Positions 22,231 to 33,654 of a DNA stretch of 64,000 bases are shown here, piece by piece. Every line of letters begins with the position of its first letter. Positions within the stretch are counted from its first letter, which is position 1. This DNA is from Straminergon stramineum (lineage: Eukaryota > Streptophyta > Bryopsida > Hypnales > Calliergonaceae): contig OY987267.1 in NCBI GenBank assembly GCA_963920665.1, forward strand, positions 1,860,001-1,924,000, in the 5' to 3' direction. The notes under the pieces were generated by a model. The model was not told the origin of the DNA, ran no database searches, and saw only the letters and a list, made by a program, of their open reading frames with translations. The translations under genes and the position numbers were made by a program.

Positions 22231-23200
22231 ATAGCTAGTTGGAAACTTTAACCCTCAAACCCAAGAAGTTTTTGACTAATATGTTTTCACTGAAATTTTC
22301 CAAAATTGCCTTTTCTAGTACAAGTACCAAATTTTTGGAAAAACATATTTTCAGACACATGTAACCACAAGATCTTGTAGTATGATGATTTCAAATGATG
22401 TGGAAAAAATTTCAGAAAAATCTACCATATAGATTGCAAGATATTAGCGTTTGAATGCACATAAGTCTTTTTTTCACCCCTTTGAAAAATGAGGTAGTGT
22501 ACTTTCCAAGGTCACATTTGTATGAGAAAAATATTCAAAATGGTGGTGCTTTTTGGTTTCACTTTGAAATTCAAACTTGCTACATGCCTAAAAAAGTTGA
22601 AATCATCTGGAATTGTACAACATCTATGAAGAAAATTGTAGGTAGAAAAAAATTGAAAAAAGAAATACTAAATTATTAAGGATTTAGTTATGGGATTGAA
22701 AAATGCCAATTTCAATGGTTGGAATGTTGTAATGAACAATCCACACCCACTCTCTTTTATCATTTTTCACAAGTATGGAAAATTGAGTTACATAAAGGAC
22801 TTCAAAGTTTATCTTAGAGTAGAGATTTCTATAACTACTTGCAAACTAATACTCCTCATAAATGTCATTTCATTCATCAAAATTGAATGATTCAAGGCTT
22901 TCTATGTATATATAAATTTTAAAAACCAATTTCAAATTTTAAGGTATGAAAAAAGTGTTTTCTTAATAAAAAGTTTGAGCTATTTGGTCTGCCTACTAAG
23001 CATTGAAAATTATGTATCATGCAATACCTTTTTAACTATGCAGTCAAAATTTACGAAAATTGTTATGCTTAAAAGCTACTCCTCGTGCACATTTAGTGTG
23101 AAATTTTCAAAGGAAAAAAAGAAAAATTCCATTTGTACTGAGCTACCCAAAATTGCAATGTTGCCAAAGAACGTAGTTTAGGCATTTCGGGGTTAAAGGA
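22231..23200 (+). repeat. R1 repeat, tandem copy 2
   Basis: The second tandem monomer has its anchors about 1.0 kb after those of copy 1: TACCAAATTTTTGG at 22327, GTAACCACAAGATCTTGTAG, GAAATCATCTGGAATTGTAC and a final TTTCGGGGTTAAAGG. Divergence from copy 1 is around a quarter of positions by eye, so the duplication is old. Confidence 0.8.
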
Positions 23201-25489
23201 CAAGTTTCATTTGCAATTCCAAAAACCATTTAAAAAGTGAACTAGTAAATTTTAAAAGAGGTATTGACATTAAGAGTTTTTTTTAGCTTACTCAGAGAAT
23301 ATATAGAGAATATAATCCCAATCATGTATTGTTCGACCCATTTGAAAGTTTTTCAAACTTCTAAGATTGTAATTTTTGTGAAATTGTTCATAGCATCTTC
23401 AAAGCTCAGATTTGTATCAGCTTTGGGAGTACATCAACTACACTTCATGATGTCTGTCACTGTTCTTTCTGTTTGTCAGTATGAATTCATACTCAATTTT
23501 GAGCATTTTTGTGATTACTATGATTCACACAAAAAACAATTTAAAACGAATACCCTAAAATTGAATTCAAATAATCTTCATTATGGAAAAAAAGATAAAA
23601 TACTCTACATTTTGCATTTTACTACATATAGAAGGTATCAACATTTTGAAATATGTGTTTCTATGTATATATGTAATCAAGTTTTATTGAGCTTGAATTT
23701 GAAATGTCCTTCAAGAATTAATAGTTGTTTTTGGAATTTTATTCATTTGTACGATCTTACTTCTTCTAGAATAGTGATACTACAAAATGTGTTGAAGAAT
23801 TTTCTTAAATGTGTAGTGGAAGGAATATACATTCAACCCCTAAAGGACCAATTGTCCCCTTGGGAAATAGTTTGGGTCCCAGTAGGTTCCTATGACCTCA
23901 ATTTTTAGTGAAATTTTTGGAATTTTATTGACGACGTGCGATTCAACGCGAACTTCATGGATATATAATTTGTTTTCAATTAGTGCCCATAAAAGAAAGT
24001 TATGAAATAGTAATCCAAATATGAAGTTCAATGGGTAGGACCAAAAAACCATAAGAAGTTGAAATTTTTTTCAATTTTTTTCCGTAAAATTCTTCTTTTT
24101 TAATCTAAATTTGAAGCATTCATTCATTCTATTTGGACTAGTAATGAGAAAGTTATAGATAATCTTAGTTTTTCAAGCAATGTAAGCATCTTCTTGGAAA
24201 AATAACTTATAAGATTCATTTTTAATATAATTTTTACAATTTAAAAAAAATGTTAGAGAAGCTTAGGTTTTCTTGTTGGAATATCTCATCATTGGGATTA
24301 TTATATTTCAATTTCATCTTAGAGCTATTAAAACAATTTAGTTCTTCATTCAATCTTAAACCTACATATTCTCAATAATTTTTTTATGACTAAAAATTAA
24401 GTATTTTTTTCTTGAATTTTTTTCCTAGATTCTCAAATCATGTATTCAATATAAAAACTTAGAAAATCAAAATCAATAATACAAAAAATGTAAGCTAAGG
24501 AGATTGAAAGCCAAAAAATCTAGTTAAACCAGTTGCAAAAAAGCTTATTTTCTTCACTTTGGATGTGAATATCTTGCAAACTATACGGTCAAAGTTTCAA
24601 AAATTTCTTCCAAACATTCTTTTAGAAATATAAACCACGGGATATTGAAAAATATGAAAAAGAAAATGTGAGAAAGTTATGAAATAAAAATAACTTTTGA
24701 ACTCATACTATCGAATGCATCAATTGTTTTTAGTTACTACATATGTCTATTTTGGATTTTTCTTAACCTATGAATATGTAGATGCATACTGAAAACTCAA
24801 ACAAAAAAGTAAAAATGCAAAATACTTTACAAAATTTTAAATTCTTAGAACAATAAGACAAACAAGCTAAATACTTAATGTTGGATTGATGGAATGTATA
24901 GGTGTGAGCTCCCAATTCGTCACTTAAAACTCATAGTTTTTCTTTTATTCACTTTTCGCAATTTAGTAGGTTATTAGGTGTAAAAAAACCCCAAAAGAGC
25001 CTAAAGCCAAAATAGGTTGTGACATACTAAATTATGTATTTGGCCTCTTCTAGGGTTTTAGATGTAGTTACCCCTTAGATGCCTACACATACATAGGTTA
25101 GAACCACAAACGGTGGAAGTTAGTGGATTCAAGTGTAGTTGCCTAACTATGCCCTAGTTTGCTAAATAGTAGCCCCAACTAGCTAGGAATCATGCTGAGA
25201 GAAGCTCTGTGAGGCCCCAAGGTAGGTCTCCATCTCAATGTTGAAACCATAGAGCCCAATTGTTAGCATTGCAAGGGTTGCAATACCAAGATTGGCTTGT
25301 AGAGGAATCCACAAGTCCCAAGTGTGGATCTAAGGTCTAGGGTATGCTAGGGGATTGGAAGCGAAGCCCATTCGCCAAGATTCCCTATTTTCTTCATAAT
25401 TAACGAAGGGTAGGATTTATCCTTCCCATCCCTACATGTGCAAAGTAAGAATATGAGCTTGCACGGCCATTGTGGGACTCCCTAAGGGA
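23201..25489. repeat. AT-rich region with an inverted R1-related segment
   Basis: ACCCCTAAAGGACCAA at about 23837 is the complement of the R1 terminal phrase. At 24284-24360 the minus strand matches the R1 block that reads CTAAGATGGAATTGAAAT at 9555, so an inverted partial copy is likely. A direct-orientation block, CTTCACTTTGGATGTGAATA then TCTTGCAAACTATACGGTCA near 24556, matches the array at 54.5-55.5 kb. The 214-codon frame at 23264-23908 has no domain features and lies in this repeat-rich DNA, so I do not call it a gene. Confidence 0.5.
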
Positions 25490-26016
25490 TCCCACCAAAA
25501 GTCTCAAAATTTTTTAACTTGCACAGAGATCCTTTCCGAACAATCAATTGTCGAAACCTACTATAGGAAATTTGTAGAAATTACCCTTAGGGTGGTAAAA
25601 TCTCTCTAAAAATTAGGTTGGATTTTTTTATGTTAATAAGGCTCCTCGACAAGTTTCGTGATACACTGATAGCGAGAGGTGCCTAAATGAGAAGATTCCC
25701 TCCAAATTTAATGACGTGACAATGCAAGCAAGGAAATGACCGGTGTCTTGGGAGTGTATGAATTCGAAACGAAGTCAATGAAAGTTTTTTTCTTACCCCT
25801 TTGGACCTTCTGAATCACCCTAGCCAATCACCTTGCTAAAAAAAACTCGACTGACAAGCTAGATTTTTAATCCTTTTTTGACGAGGGATGGCCTAGGGTT
25901 TTGATGAGTTTTTATGTGGAGGACAAAGAGATAAAAAATTCCCCTAGACTAAAAATGGTCTTTTGGAGCCAACGACACAATTTGTTTGCCAATCGGAGTT
26001 AAACTCCAAAAGTTAG
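25490..26016 (+). repeat. Direct repeat D, copy 1 (about 530 bp)
   Basis: The sequence runs parallel to 26110-26631. Shared blocks include AAAAGTCTCAAAATTTT/AAAAGTTTCAGAATTTT, TATAGGAAATT/AATAGGAAATT, ACTAAAAATTAG variants, TCTTACCCC, ATGGTCTTTTGGAGCCAA/ATGGCCTTTTGAAGCCAA and CTCCAAAAGTTAG at the end. The repeat period is about 615 bp. Confidence 0.75.
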
Positions 26017-26109
26017 AAGTGAACAAGTATAAGAGCATAGAAGTCAATATTCAATTGAAACCATAGATCTCGTGAAGATTAGGGTTAGGAAGTTTCCCTC
26101 TTGGGAACG

Positions 26110-26631
26110 AGGTTCCATGAAAAGTTTCAGAATTTTCTGATAGTAAAAGATGCCTTTCAAAACTATCAACTGTCCAAATCTGTAATAGGAAATTCCTAGA
26201 AATTCCCTAGGTGGTGTTGAATTCCCACTAAAAATTAGTAGAGCTTCTTTTATGATAATAAGCTACTCCGACAAATTTCAAGACATTCCAATAGTCAGAA
26301 GTACCCGAACTTGCAAGATTCCTTGACAATTAATGAAATTTAAAGTCCACGACAAAGTTGACTAGCGGAGTGGGAGCGTACGGAAGTAGAATGGGGCCCA
26401 AGATAGGTCTTTTCTTACCCCCCTACCTACTTAAGAGTCTAGGCTAGTTACTTTTGCTAGAAAAGTCAACCTCCAAAAGTTGGGATTTTTCCCGGTTTTG
26501 GTGTTAAACTAGCACTAGGTTTCATTGCGAATTTGAAGATAGAAAATCCAAAGTCCGTTTGATTTGAAAATGGCCTTTTGAAGCCAATGGTGCAATCTGT
26601 TTGTGATTCAGAGTTAATCTCCAAAAGTTAG
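26110..26631 (+). repeat. Direct repeat D, copy 2
   Basis: Second copy of the 25490 repeat, ending in TCTCCAAAAGTTAG at 26631. It lies immediately upstream of the first promoter-like unit at 26640. Confidence 0.75.
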
Positions 26632-26735
26632 CTTAGCGGACCAACATAGGATGAAAACCTTGAGGATGACGATGAAAATCCGAAAAGATAAGGTTAACTT
26701 AGATAAATGAGAGGAGGTGGGTGCTCGGAAAAGAA

Positions 26736-26743
26736 TATAAAAG
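26736..26743 (+). promoter_or_regulatory. TATA-box-like element of unit U1
   Basis: TATAAAAG followed by GGCACCC. The same position in U2 has TATAAAAG followed by GGGGTGCC, so the box has been kept while flanks diverged. Confidence 0.5.
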
Positions 26744-27239
26744 GGCACCCTTTTTCCTCTTTCACCACCTTTTTTTTGTGTAATTGGATCTGTTGGATCC
26801 AATTTATGTTGGAATTGTGGCATTTTAACTATAAACCTTGTAATGGTGTTTTTTGGGCACTTTGTGCCATTGTTGTTGTTTTCCCAAGCTTATGAGGTCT
26901 TTGTTGGTCCCTTGCATCTTGAGTGTATGTAGTACTAACTCTCCCAAGCTTGAGCTTGGAGGCTTGTTTACCTTATTGTGTTACTAGAATTTGTGTGCAT
27001 TTACTTTGGTGAGGCCTTTGGGTCACCCTATTTGTCTTGTTATTTTATTAATCCTAGAGCAACCCCACATATGATTGGTGATGCCGCTTTGGGGGCCTTT
27101 AGTTTAAGTCTTTCATAATACTAACCTCATGTAGCTAATCCTTTGAGTGTCGAGGTTTCTTTTTGGTTCCCCAATACTAACATACTATTTCTTGGAGTAG
27201 GTCAGGAGAGAGTAAGGGTTAGTGGGTTCTGATAGGACG

Positions 27240-27475
27240 ACAAAGCATTGGACCCTCCTTGGACCAAAAGTCTTAGTAGTGTGTTAAAAGAGGGAACCAC
27301 AACAAAGCTTTGAACCCCTTTGGGATGAAAAGTCCTAGCGGTGTATGAAAAGAGGGAACTACGGCAAAGTTTTGATTCCCCTTGGGATGAAAAGTCCTAG
27401 TAATGTGTTAAAAGAGAGAACCATGACGAAGCTTTGAAACACCCTTGGAATTAGAAGTCCTAGTAGTGTGTTAAA
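27240..27475 (+). repeat. 60-65-bp tandem repeat in U1
   Basis: Four units carry the core AGTCCTAG(T/C)(A/G)(G/A)TGTGT, AAAAGAGGGAAC and AAAGCTTTGAACCCC. Related units occur in U2 at 30185-30345, with GGAGCTTTGA and AGTCCTA. Confidence 0.75.
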
Positions 27476-27839
27476 ATCACCCCATGAAGAACCATGAGAC
27501 TCCATGGTCCCTCTCTCTATAAGGTTTTGTTTCCAAAATGTGTTGGGAACAAACAAAGGTTTAGGGCTGCAAAAGTAGGAATTAGAGGTTAAGATAAGTG
27601 TGAGAAGTAACTAGTGAGAAATAGAGTGAGGCCCTTGCCTCCACAAGCCTAGCCCACCACCCACTACTATAAATATGACCCTTCAAGCCTCCCTTAGAAT
27701 TTAGCAAAAAAGAAAGGAAAATAGCATCCAACAGCCCAAACCAATACCCAGCTTCCCAATCCAACACCACCTAGCACCTTGATACTCGGGAGGGTGACCA
27801 AGCTGGGTACTGCTAGGCAGGTACAACAACTATTGGTAG

Positions 27840-28095
27840 GGCCCACCGAATCTGGACTTGTAGTAATTGGATTGCTGGGTTAAGGCTTGCAATGATGGGG
27901 TCCGCAGGGTTGGGATAACGGTATTGGGGTTTCGGGTTGGGGTTACGGTAATTGGCAATGTTGGATTGAGTTCCAGTATTGGGATTTCGGGTTTGGGCTC
28001 GCAGTAATTAGGTTCGCCGGGTTGAGGTCATAGTAATTGGGGTAGGGGATTGAAGTCACGATATTAGGGGTTCGGGGTTGGATTCATAGCACTAG
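27840..28095 (+). repeat. G/T-rich minisatellite in U1
   Basis: Irregular 30-40-base units contain GGGTTGGGGTTACGGTAATTGG and variants such as TCGCAGTAATTAGGTTCG. It has no obvious counterpart in U2. Confidence 0.55.
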
Positions 28096-28645
28096 GGTAG
28101 GAGGGTCCAATAGTGATGAACAAAACTAGCCAGGTTTAGGGATTTAGAAGAGAAGGAAGGGGGAAAGGAATGTGGCCCTTGTACTAACACACTAATTGGA
28201 GCGGGGAGTCCAACGTCTCATCTCCTACAACTAGCACAAGGACAAGAAGACAAACAAAGTGAAGATGGCGAGAGGCCAAAAGAATGAGAGAATGAAAAGG
28301 GGGAGGACAATTTGAAGGGAAGGGAGTGAAAATAGATAAGGTAGGAGTGAAATCCCCAAGACTTACCTAAGCCCTTAGATTAAAATTAGGTGATCACTAC
28401 GAGATTAAGTGTGAGCCGTAAGATGTAGGACATAAGAAGTAGCTCAGCCTTGGGAGATGGTATGACGCGTCCTTCACATTAGTCTAGTAGGTAGGAACAA
28501 GGGTAGTTGGGCCACCACAATACCTAACATAGGAATAGAGTGGAAAAAAAAGAGGAGATAAGGAAAGAAATAGGGCGAATAAACCCTTGTATTAAATTAT
28601 TTTATGATTAGAACAGTGGTTTGTTGTATCACGGCACAGGAGTTC

Positions 28646-28699
28646 ATGGCGGAGGAGGGCGAGCTTCTGGTGGACGCGATCAACGATTCAAGTTCCAAG
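28646..28699 (+). other. Short ATG exon with splice donor in U1
   Basis: ATGGCGGAGGAGGGCGAGC begins a GC-rich 18-codon open stretch (MAEEGELLVDAINDSSSK) that ends exactly before GTATGA, a good plant 5' splice site. The surrounding DNA is AT-rich, so the local composition is coding-like. U2 keeps ATGGCGGC and the donor but has a stop (TAA) in this frame. No matching second exon was found. Confidence 0.35.
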
Positions 28700-29624
28700 G
28701 TATGAATTAAACCTTTCCCAACTCTTCCAAGGTCCCTAATTAGTGATTAGTAACTTTGGCTGAGGCGTACCCTTAGGTCAGACCCTTAGGACTATAGGTC
28801 AGGTCATCTCCTAGGACAGAAACTTAAAGAAGAAGACCATAGCTTTCCGAAACCCTAAGGCACGCTCAAATCGGGTCCAAAACAAGGAAGTTATCGTTGG
28901 ATGAAGTTTAGGGTTGATTTGGATGAAGAATAGTTAGACCTAAGTCTTGATAGCGAATTAAGAAGATTAGGAGGAGGTTATCAAGTAGGGTCCAGGGCCG
29001 AAAAGAAAAGTTAATTTCAAATTATAGGTTAGGAGAAATTAGCAAATGAAGTTTGGGTAAGGCTTGGATGATAATTTCTTGGGAATCCCCAATTAGGTCC
29101 AAACTCCAGATATGGGTAGGGGAAAATCTTTTGACATACCCCTAAAAGTTTTGAATCTTTTTGAATTAGGGAACTAGGTGCAATCAATGGATGAAGTTTG
29201 AAGAACCAAGTAGCGGTCAAATTTCATCCACTCATAACTTTGGCTAGGAAGGTCGGATAGGGTCGAGATTTAGATTTTTGGAAATGGAAAAGGATGAAAT
29301 AGAGGCTCAATAGGTTAGTTCTGCCATGAAGTAGGTTCCATTCACAACATACAATGGCCCATCCATCCGGTTGGCCAAAACACTAGAAGTAGATTAAGCG
29401 AATTTTAAGACTTAGGATCACTTAGGCACTTAGTAAAAAGATTTTTTACTTGGAAGGCACAATGGACCACGCTTAGACACCCAAAGGTAGGATTTACTTA
29501 GCCAAAATCTAGAACCTGAATGTATTTGAAATTTATTGAGGGTGGGTAAATTGGTGCTCATACCATCCGTGGGAATGGAATTCCCGGCTTGTAACTTTGA
29601 GGGGAGTGAGGCTGCCCATACTCC

Positions 29625-29632
29625 TATAAAAG
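29625..29632 (+). promoter_or_regulatory. TATA-box-like element of unit U2
   Basis: TATAAAAG in the same context as in U1, 2889 bases downstream of it. Confidence 0.5.
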
Positions 29633-30184
29633 GGGGTGCCCTTCTCTTCTCAAATTACCTCCATTTTGTATTTAGGTCCATTGGGTCTGTTAGATCTACC
29701 TTGTTGGAACTTTTGGCGTTTTGCTAAAAACCTTGGCGGTGTTTGTCTTTTTGTTGCTCTTTTTGCTCTCATTGTTAATCCTTTACTTTCTTTTGTTCCT
29801 TTGTTAGTCTTGTTACTCTTTTGCTCTCTTTTGGCTACTTTTGTTGCAAGTTGTAGAGGTCTTGGGGTTCCTTTTGCACCTTGTGTAGTTGTGTCTCCTT
29901 GTTTTGTTATGTCTAAGTTTTAGGTTCCTTGTAGTCATTTTGTCTTGAGTTAGCTAAAGTCTGGAGCTTTTAGTTCTATTAACCTTAGAGAGGGCTTCGT
30001 GCCTTCTTCCATTGAAGTCTTGTCATGTCTTGAAGCGTCTTTGAGGGTCCATTGGTTTATTGTACTAACTCTAGAGCCAACCCGCCATAGTACCTTGGTG
30101 ATGCCGCTTTGGGGGGGGGCTCTAGCTTGCTTTGAGTGCTAACGTTGCTTTACCTTACCCTTATCATTGTGGGTCTAGTCGGGA

Positions 30185-30345
30185 CAGTGAAGCTTTGGAC
30201 CCCCTAGGTCCTTAGAGTCCTAGATTGTATGTAAAAAGTCCTATCTAATAGCGGAGCTTTGAACCTTTAGGTGCCTCCAAGTCCTAAATTTGGTATTAAA
30301 CCCAAATCAACAGCGGAGCTTTGACCCTAAGTGGTGTCCATCTCC
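30185..30345 (+). repeat. Minisatellite in U2
   Basis: Two to three diverged units of about 60 bp contain AGCGGAGCTTTGA and AGTCCTA, counterparts of the U1 tandem repeat. Confidence 0.65.
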
Positions 30346-32329
30346 AAAGTTTAGTTGCCAAACATTTTGGGAACAAGTCAAAGTTTAGTGCCCAAAACTA
30401 GAAAGTAGGTCCTAGCATGTCCAAGCCTAAGGTCTCTCCACCGCCACTAATCCATCCATCCGTTGCAAGGTCTATCATGTGATTTTTGGCTATTGTGGGT
30501 TTTTGGATGAGACCTAGACCATCTAGGCCAACTCGAACCCCAGAAGGTCCAATAGAGACCTTGGCCAACAAGAGCTCTGCCAAAAGTAGAGGCCCTGATA
30601 GCACAGGCTTCTGCTAGCTAGAGGTCCTGGCGAGCTCCAGGAATCCGGCCCGCTCCAGGCTTTGCTTTTTCAGGGGGGTCCTTCTCTAACTAGGGTGCAA
30701 AAATTGAGTAGAAGATAGGGTAGAACTAGTTAGGGAAAAGGGAAGAAACTTAGAGTAGAGGTAGAGTAGGAATAGAAGGAAAGTGGAGAGTCAAGGCATA
30801 GAAGTAGGATAGAACAACATAGAAATCTAGAGAAAAGTAGTCACAAGGGAGCTTCACCACTCGTTTTCTCCACACAACCATTCTCCAACACACCTACAAC
30901 AACCAATGCAAGTCAAGGAAGAGAAGAGAGGGAGTGAACTAATAGTGCATTAGGAAATGTCTTCCACCATTAGAAATAGTTAGGAGAACATGGGTATTGA
31001 TTAGAAGTAGTGATAGTGGTCATTAATCGTAGGCTAGTGGGGTTAGTGTATGGAAGGAGGCTAGTGGTCATTAATCACCTAGTTGAGGTTTAGAAGTAGG
31101 TGGCCGGCCAACCACCTCCTTCCACTTAGAATGAGGGTGGAAGGAAGGCAAGGAGGAGAAAGAAAAGGAAGGAAGAAGTAGGAAGGAAAAGATGGGGAGC
31201 TAGGCCCACCAAGCGTACTTCCGTCTAGTCTATGGAATTCATCCAACATTCATCCAACCCTATGAAGGTGTCATGGCGGCAAGGGACATATTGAAGGGGA
31301 GTCTCTGGCACCTAGATGAGGAACCCTAAGCCGAGGTATGACGCCGATGCTCCTCCTTCCATTTAGCTTGCTCATTTCCACAATCGTAGAATAGGGGCGA
31401 GGCCTAGGAGTGGGTGGCACCCATAGAGCTAGGATTCAGGTTAGATTTAGCAATATTATCATAGAGTATACATCGAGGGGCTTCCGTGGGTATAAAATAT
31501 GCCCCAATCCAACTTATAACGAGGAAGTTATGAGCGGATGAAGTTTAGGGTCCAACATGGATGAAGTAGGTTGAAATTCATCCATCCACGACTAAACTTG
31601 GAACTTGCATACTAGTTCATAGGTTAGGTTTGTAGTCCAAAAATCAGAGTCATCCGAGTTGAGGAGAAAGTCCGAAAGGATGTATGAAGTTTAGGCAGCC
31701 TCTTCAAGGGCTAAACTTCATCCAACCATAATTCCTTGTAGGAACCTCTGATTCCCAAGCAACTTAGGATTTTAGAAATGGCATGAATGAATTTATAAGC
31801 TAGTAGTAGTAGATTTAGTCTACTTTTAGCTTTACTAGAAGGCCACAACGGTCGAGAGATCAAGGTAACAACCCTACATTAGGATAGTTTGGGGGTTCAT
31901 GGTAACTGTAGGATTTAGGAGGCTTTGAAAAGATCAATTGCTTAGAAGGCACAGTGGATCGAAATTAGGCACCCATTAGAATAGAGTTCACCCCCAAAAC
32001 ACAAGAACCAGGTTGTACTCGTCTATTTCCAAGGGTGTACAAATATATGCTCACAATAGGTTTTGGAGCAAACTTATAATGTACATACTACGCCATTTGT
32101 TGCAATTCTAAATTTGAATTTTGAAATGTACAATTAAGAATTGCAAGAATTCATTGAGTAATTAGAATTTTCAATTTTTCAAAAAAATTAAGAAAAATAG
32201 TTGATGAGCTTCATTTTGTTCATTGAAGGTGAACAAATATCATTTACTATATTTTGAAGGGCAAAAAGTTTTATATACAAGCAGGAGCCAACTTCTTGGT
32301 TGTAAGAACCTTTGGGGATGAAATCAATG

Positions 32330-32590
32330 CTTTTGCAATGTTTTTGCAATACTACTTCAATACAAAATTGTTACTAAATATTGTTCTTTTGCAATATACA
32401 TTCAAGACTGTTATCATTAAGTGATATTGATACAGTGTTATTAGAGTATTCCTCATGGAATCATTACTACAACAATTTGAATTTCTACAATACTGAAACA
32501 ATAATATATTTATAAATACTGCATCAATATTGTTTAGTATAAAAATTGCCTCAATATTGATGCAATACTATTGCAAAGGGGGGTTACTTT
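32330..32590. repeat. Second cluster of CAATATT/CAATACT words
   Basis: Repeated TGCAATA, CAATATTG and CAATACT words occur every 15-30 bases. The composition resembles 16590-17065. It precedes GGGGGGTTACTTTCCCAATG, and no element ends were identified. Confidence 0.45.
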
Positions 32591-32731
32591 CCCAATGGAC
32601 CCATCAACTGCCTTAGCCCTTAGATTTCTCGATTTTCATACCAACAACTCCAACTAGAGTCAAGTTATAGATTCACAACACAAACAAGCAAAAGGAGTTT
32701 CTTTCTTCAACGTCAAAATTTGTACATAACT

Positions 32732-33654
32732 AAGGTAAACCAACCTATGATAGGCAAAATGATAGGTTTGCATTGTTCACATTTTTGAAAATTTTGAAAT
32801 TTTTTATATTATAAAGACAAACATGAGAAATAGAGAGAGCAATTGAAATTTTTTTTTGACAAAGTATGAATTTTTGAAGTATGCTTCCTAGTTAGCCCAA
32901 AACAATCTATAGATTACTCCAAAACCATCAAAAAGTGTACCCATCATGGTCATCAAACCACCTAAAGTAGTAACAATATTTCCTAACATGGCTGCAATAT
33001 TTTCTAACATAGGTATGACATCACTATAACAAAACATGGTAATAAAAACCATAGTCAAAATCAACTACAATTCTTTTTGCCACGTTTTTGTGAAGGCCCA
33101 CTACACACGCAGCCAATATTTTTTGCAATTCCCACTGCAATTTTAGGAATTTTGGGGCATGTAATATACCATTGGAAAGGTATTGAAAAGACCCTTCCAA
33201 TGGTATATTACACGCCCCAAAATTCCAAAAATTGAAGTGGGAAATTGCAAAAGAAGCTGATAGCCCATTACACGCACATGCACAAAAACGTGGCAAAAAA
33301 ACCGTAGTTGATTTTGACTACGGTTTTTTTACCATGTTTTGTTTTAGTGCATAAAGGAATAAAAGTTTAGTTCTTGTAATGAATATACACTAGAAAGGTG
33401 GAATTTCATAAAGCAATCACTAATAACTCCATTACCATCACCCTAACTCCCTAAGCACTGATTTTGGCCATTAACCTACCTAATGAAGTCCTAGTTTCAT
33501 TTTCTAGATAAAGTGTGCCATGAATTGATGGGAGATTGTAATGGGTGGTTTTGTAGATGTCCGCATTAGAGAGTTGGCGTGTCATGGGCTGATTTTCCTT
33601 GTATTGTTTGCATATACACATGGTCAAAATCACAAAACATATTCTTAAGACCAT
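32732..33654 (+). repeat. Direct repeat E, copy 1 (carries a MITE)
   Basis: Starting at AAGGTAAACC, this unit aligns with the one starting at 33655. Shared blocks include GACAAAGT, AAAAGTGT, ATGGTCATC, TTTCCTAACATGGC, ATGACAT, GGAATAAAA, ACTAGAAAGGTG and CAATCACTA. Removing the 328-bp MITE at 33022 plus its 3-bp duplication leaves about 590 bases. Confidence 0.75.
33022..33349. mobile_element. Palindromic CACTA-ended MITE with CAT target duplication (328 bp)
   Basis: The ends read CACTATAACAAAACATGGTAA and, on the other strand, CACTAAAACAAAACATGGTAA. The inverted arms run over nearly the whole element, including ATGGTATATTACACGCCCC against GGGGCATGTAATATACCAT around the centre, so it folds into a long hairpin. 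It is bordered by CAT on both sides (33019-33021 and 33350-33352). The neighbouring repeat copy at about 33965 has the empty site (GACATGAAGGAATA). A three-base duplication and CACTA ends are the signature of the CACTA superfamily. Confidence 0.9.

Larger units (their letters stand above)
26640..29560 (+). repeat. Tandem unit U1 with TATA box, minisatellite and short spliced-type exon (2.9 kb)
   Basis: U1 and U2 (29561-32060) share the same ordered landmarks. These are TATAAAAGGGCACCC-type box (26736), TGGTGATGCCGCTTTGGGGG (about 27077), a 60-65-bp minisatellite (27240-27475), TGGGAACAA...AAAGGTTTAG (about 27542), a purine-rich stretch, an ATG exon (28646-28699) ending in a GTATGA donor, GGAAGTTAT...GATGAAGTTTAGGGT (about 28888), and GAAGGCACAATGGA (about 29452). 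No long protein frame is present. The units could be long LTRs with a core promoter and 5' untranslated exon, or a duplicated promoter and first exon of an unknown gene. The order of parts is observed; both explanations are inference. Confidence 0.6.
29561..32060 (+). repeat. Tandem unit U2, diverged copy of U1 (2.5 kb)
   Basis: The landmarks of U1 recur in the same order: TATAAAAG at 29625, GGTGATGCCGCTTTGGGGG near 30100, the minisatellite at 30185-30345, TGGGAACAAGTCAAAGTTTAG near 30370, ATGGCGGC at 31273 with a GTATGA donor at 31336, GGAAGTTATGAGCGGATGAAG near 31525 and GAAGGCACAGTGGA near 31938. Spacings differ from U1 by up to about 260 bases. The reading frame after the ATG is broken by TAA before the donor. 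Confidence 0.6.

Noticed and set aside
23264..23908. 214-codon plus-strand frame
   Set aside because: AT-rich composition, no domain, overlaps R1-related repeats in both orientations.
27780..27840. Resemblance to the 3' half of 5S rRNA (GGGAGGGTGACCAAGCTGGG)
   Set aside because: Only a short internal-promoter-like stretch matches; the rest of a 5S gene is absent, so it is probably chance or a very old SINE trace.
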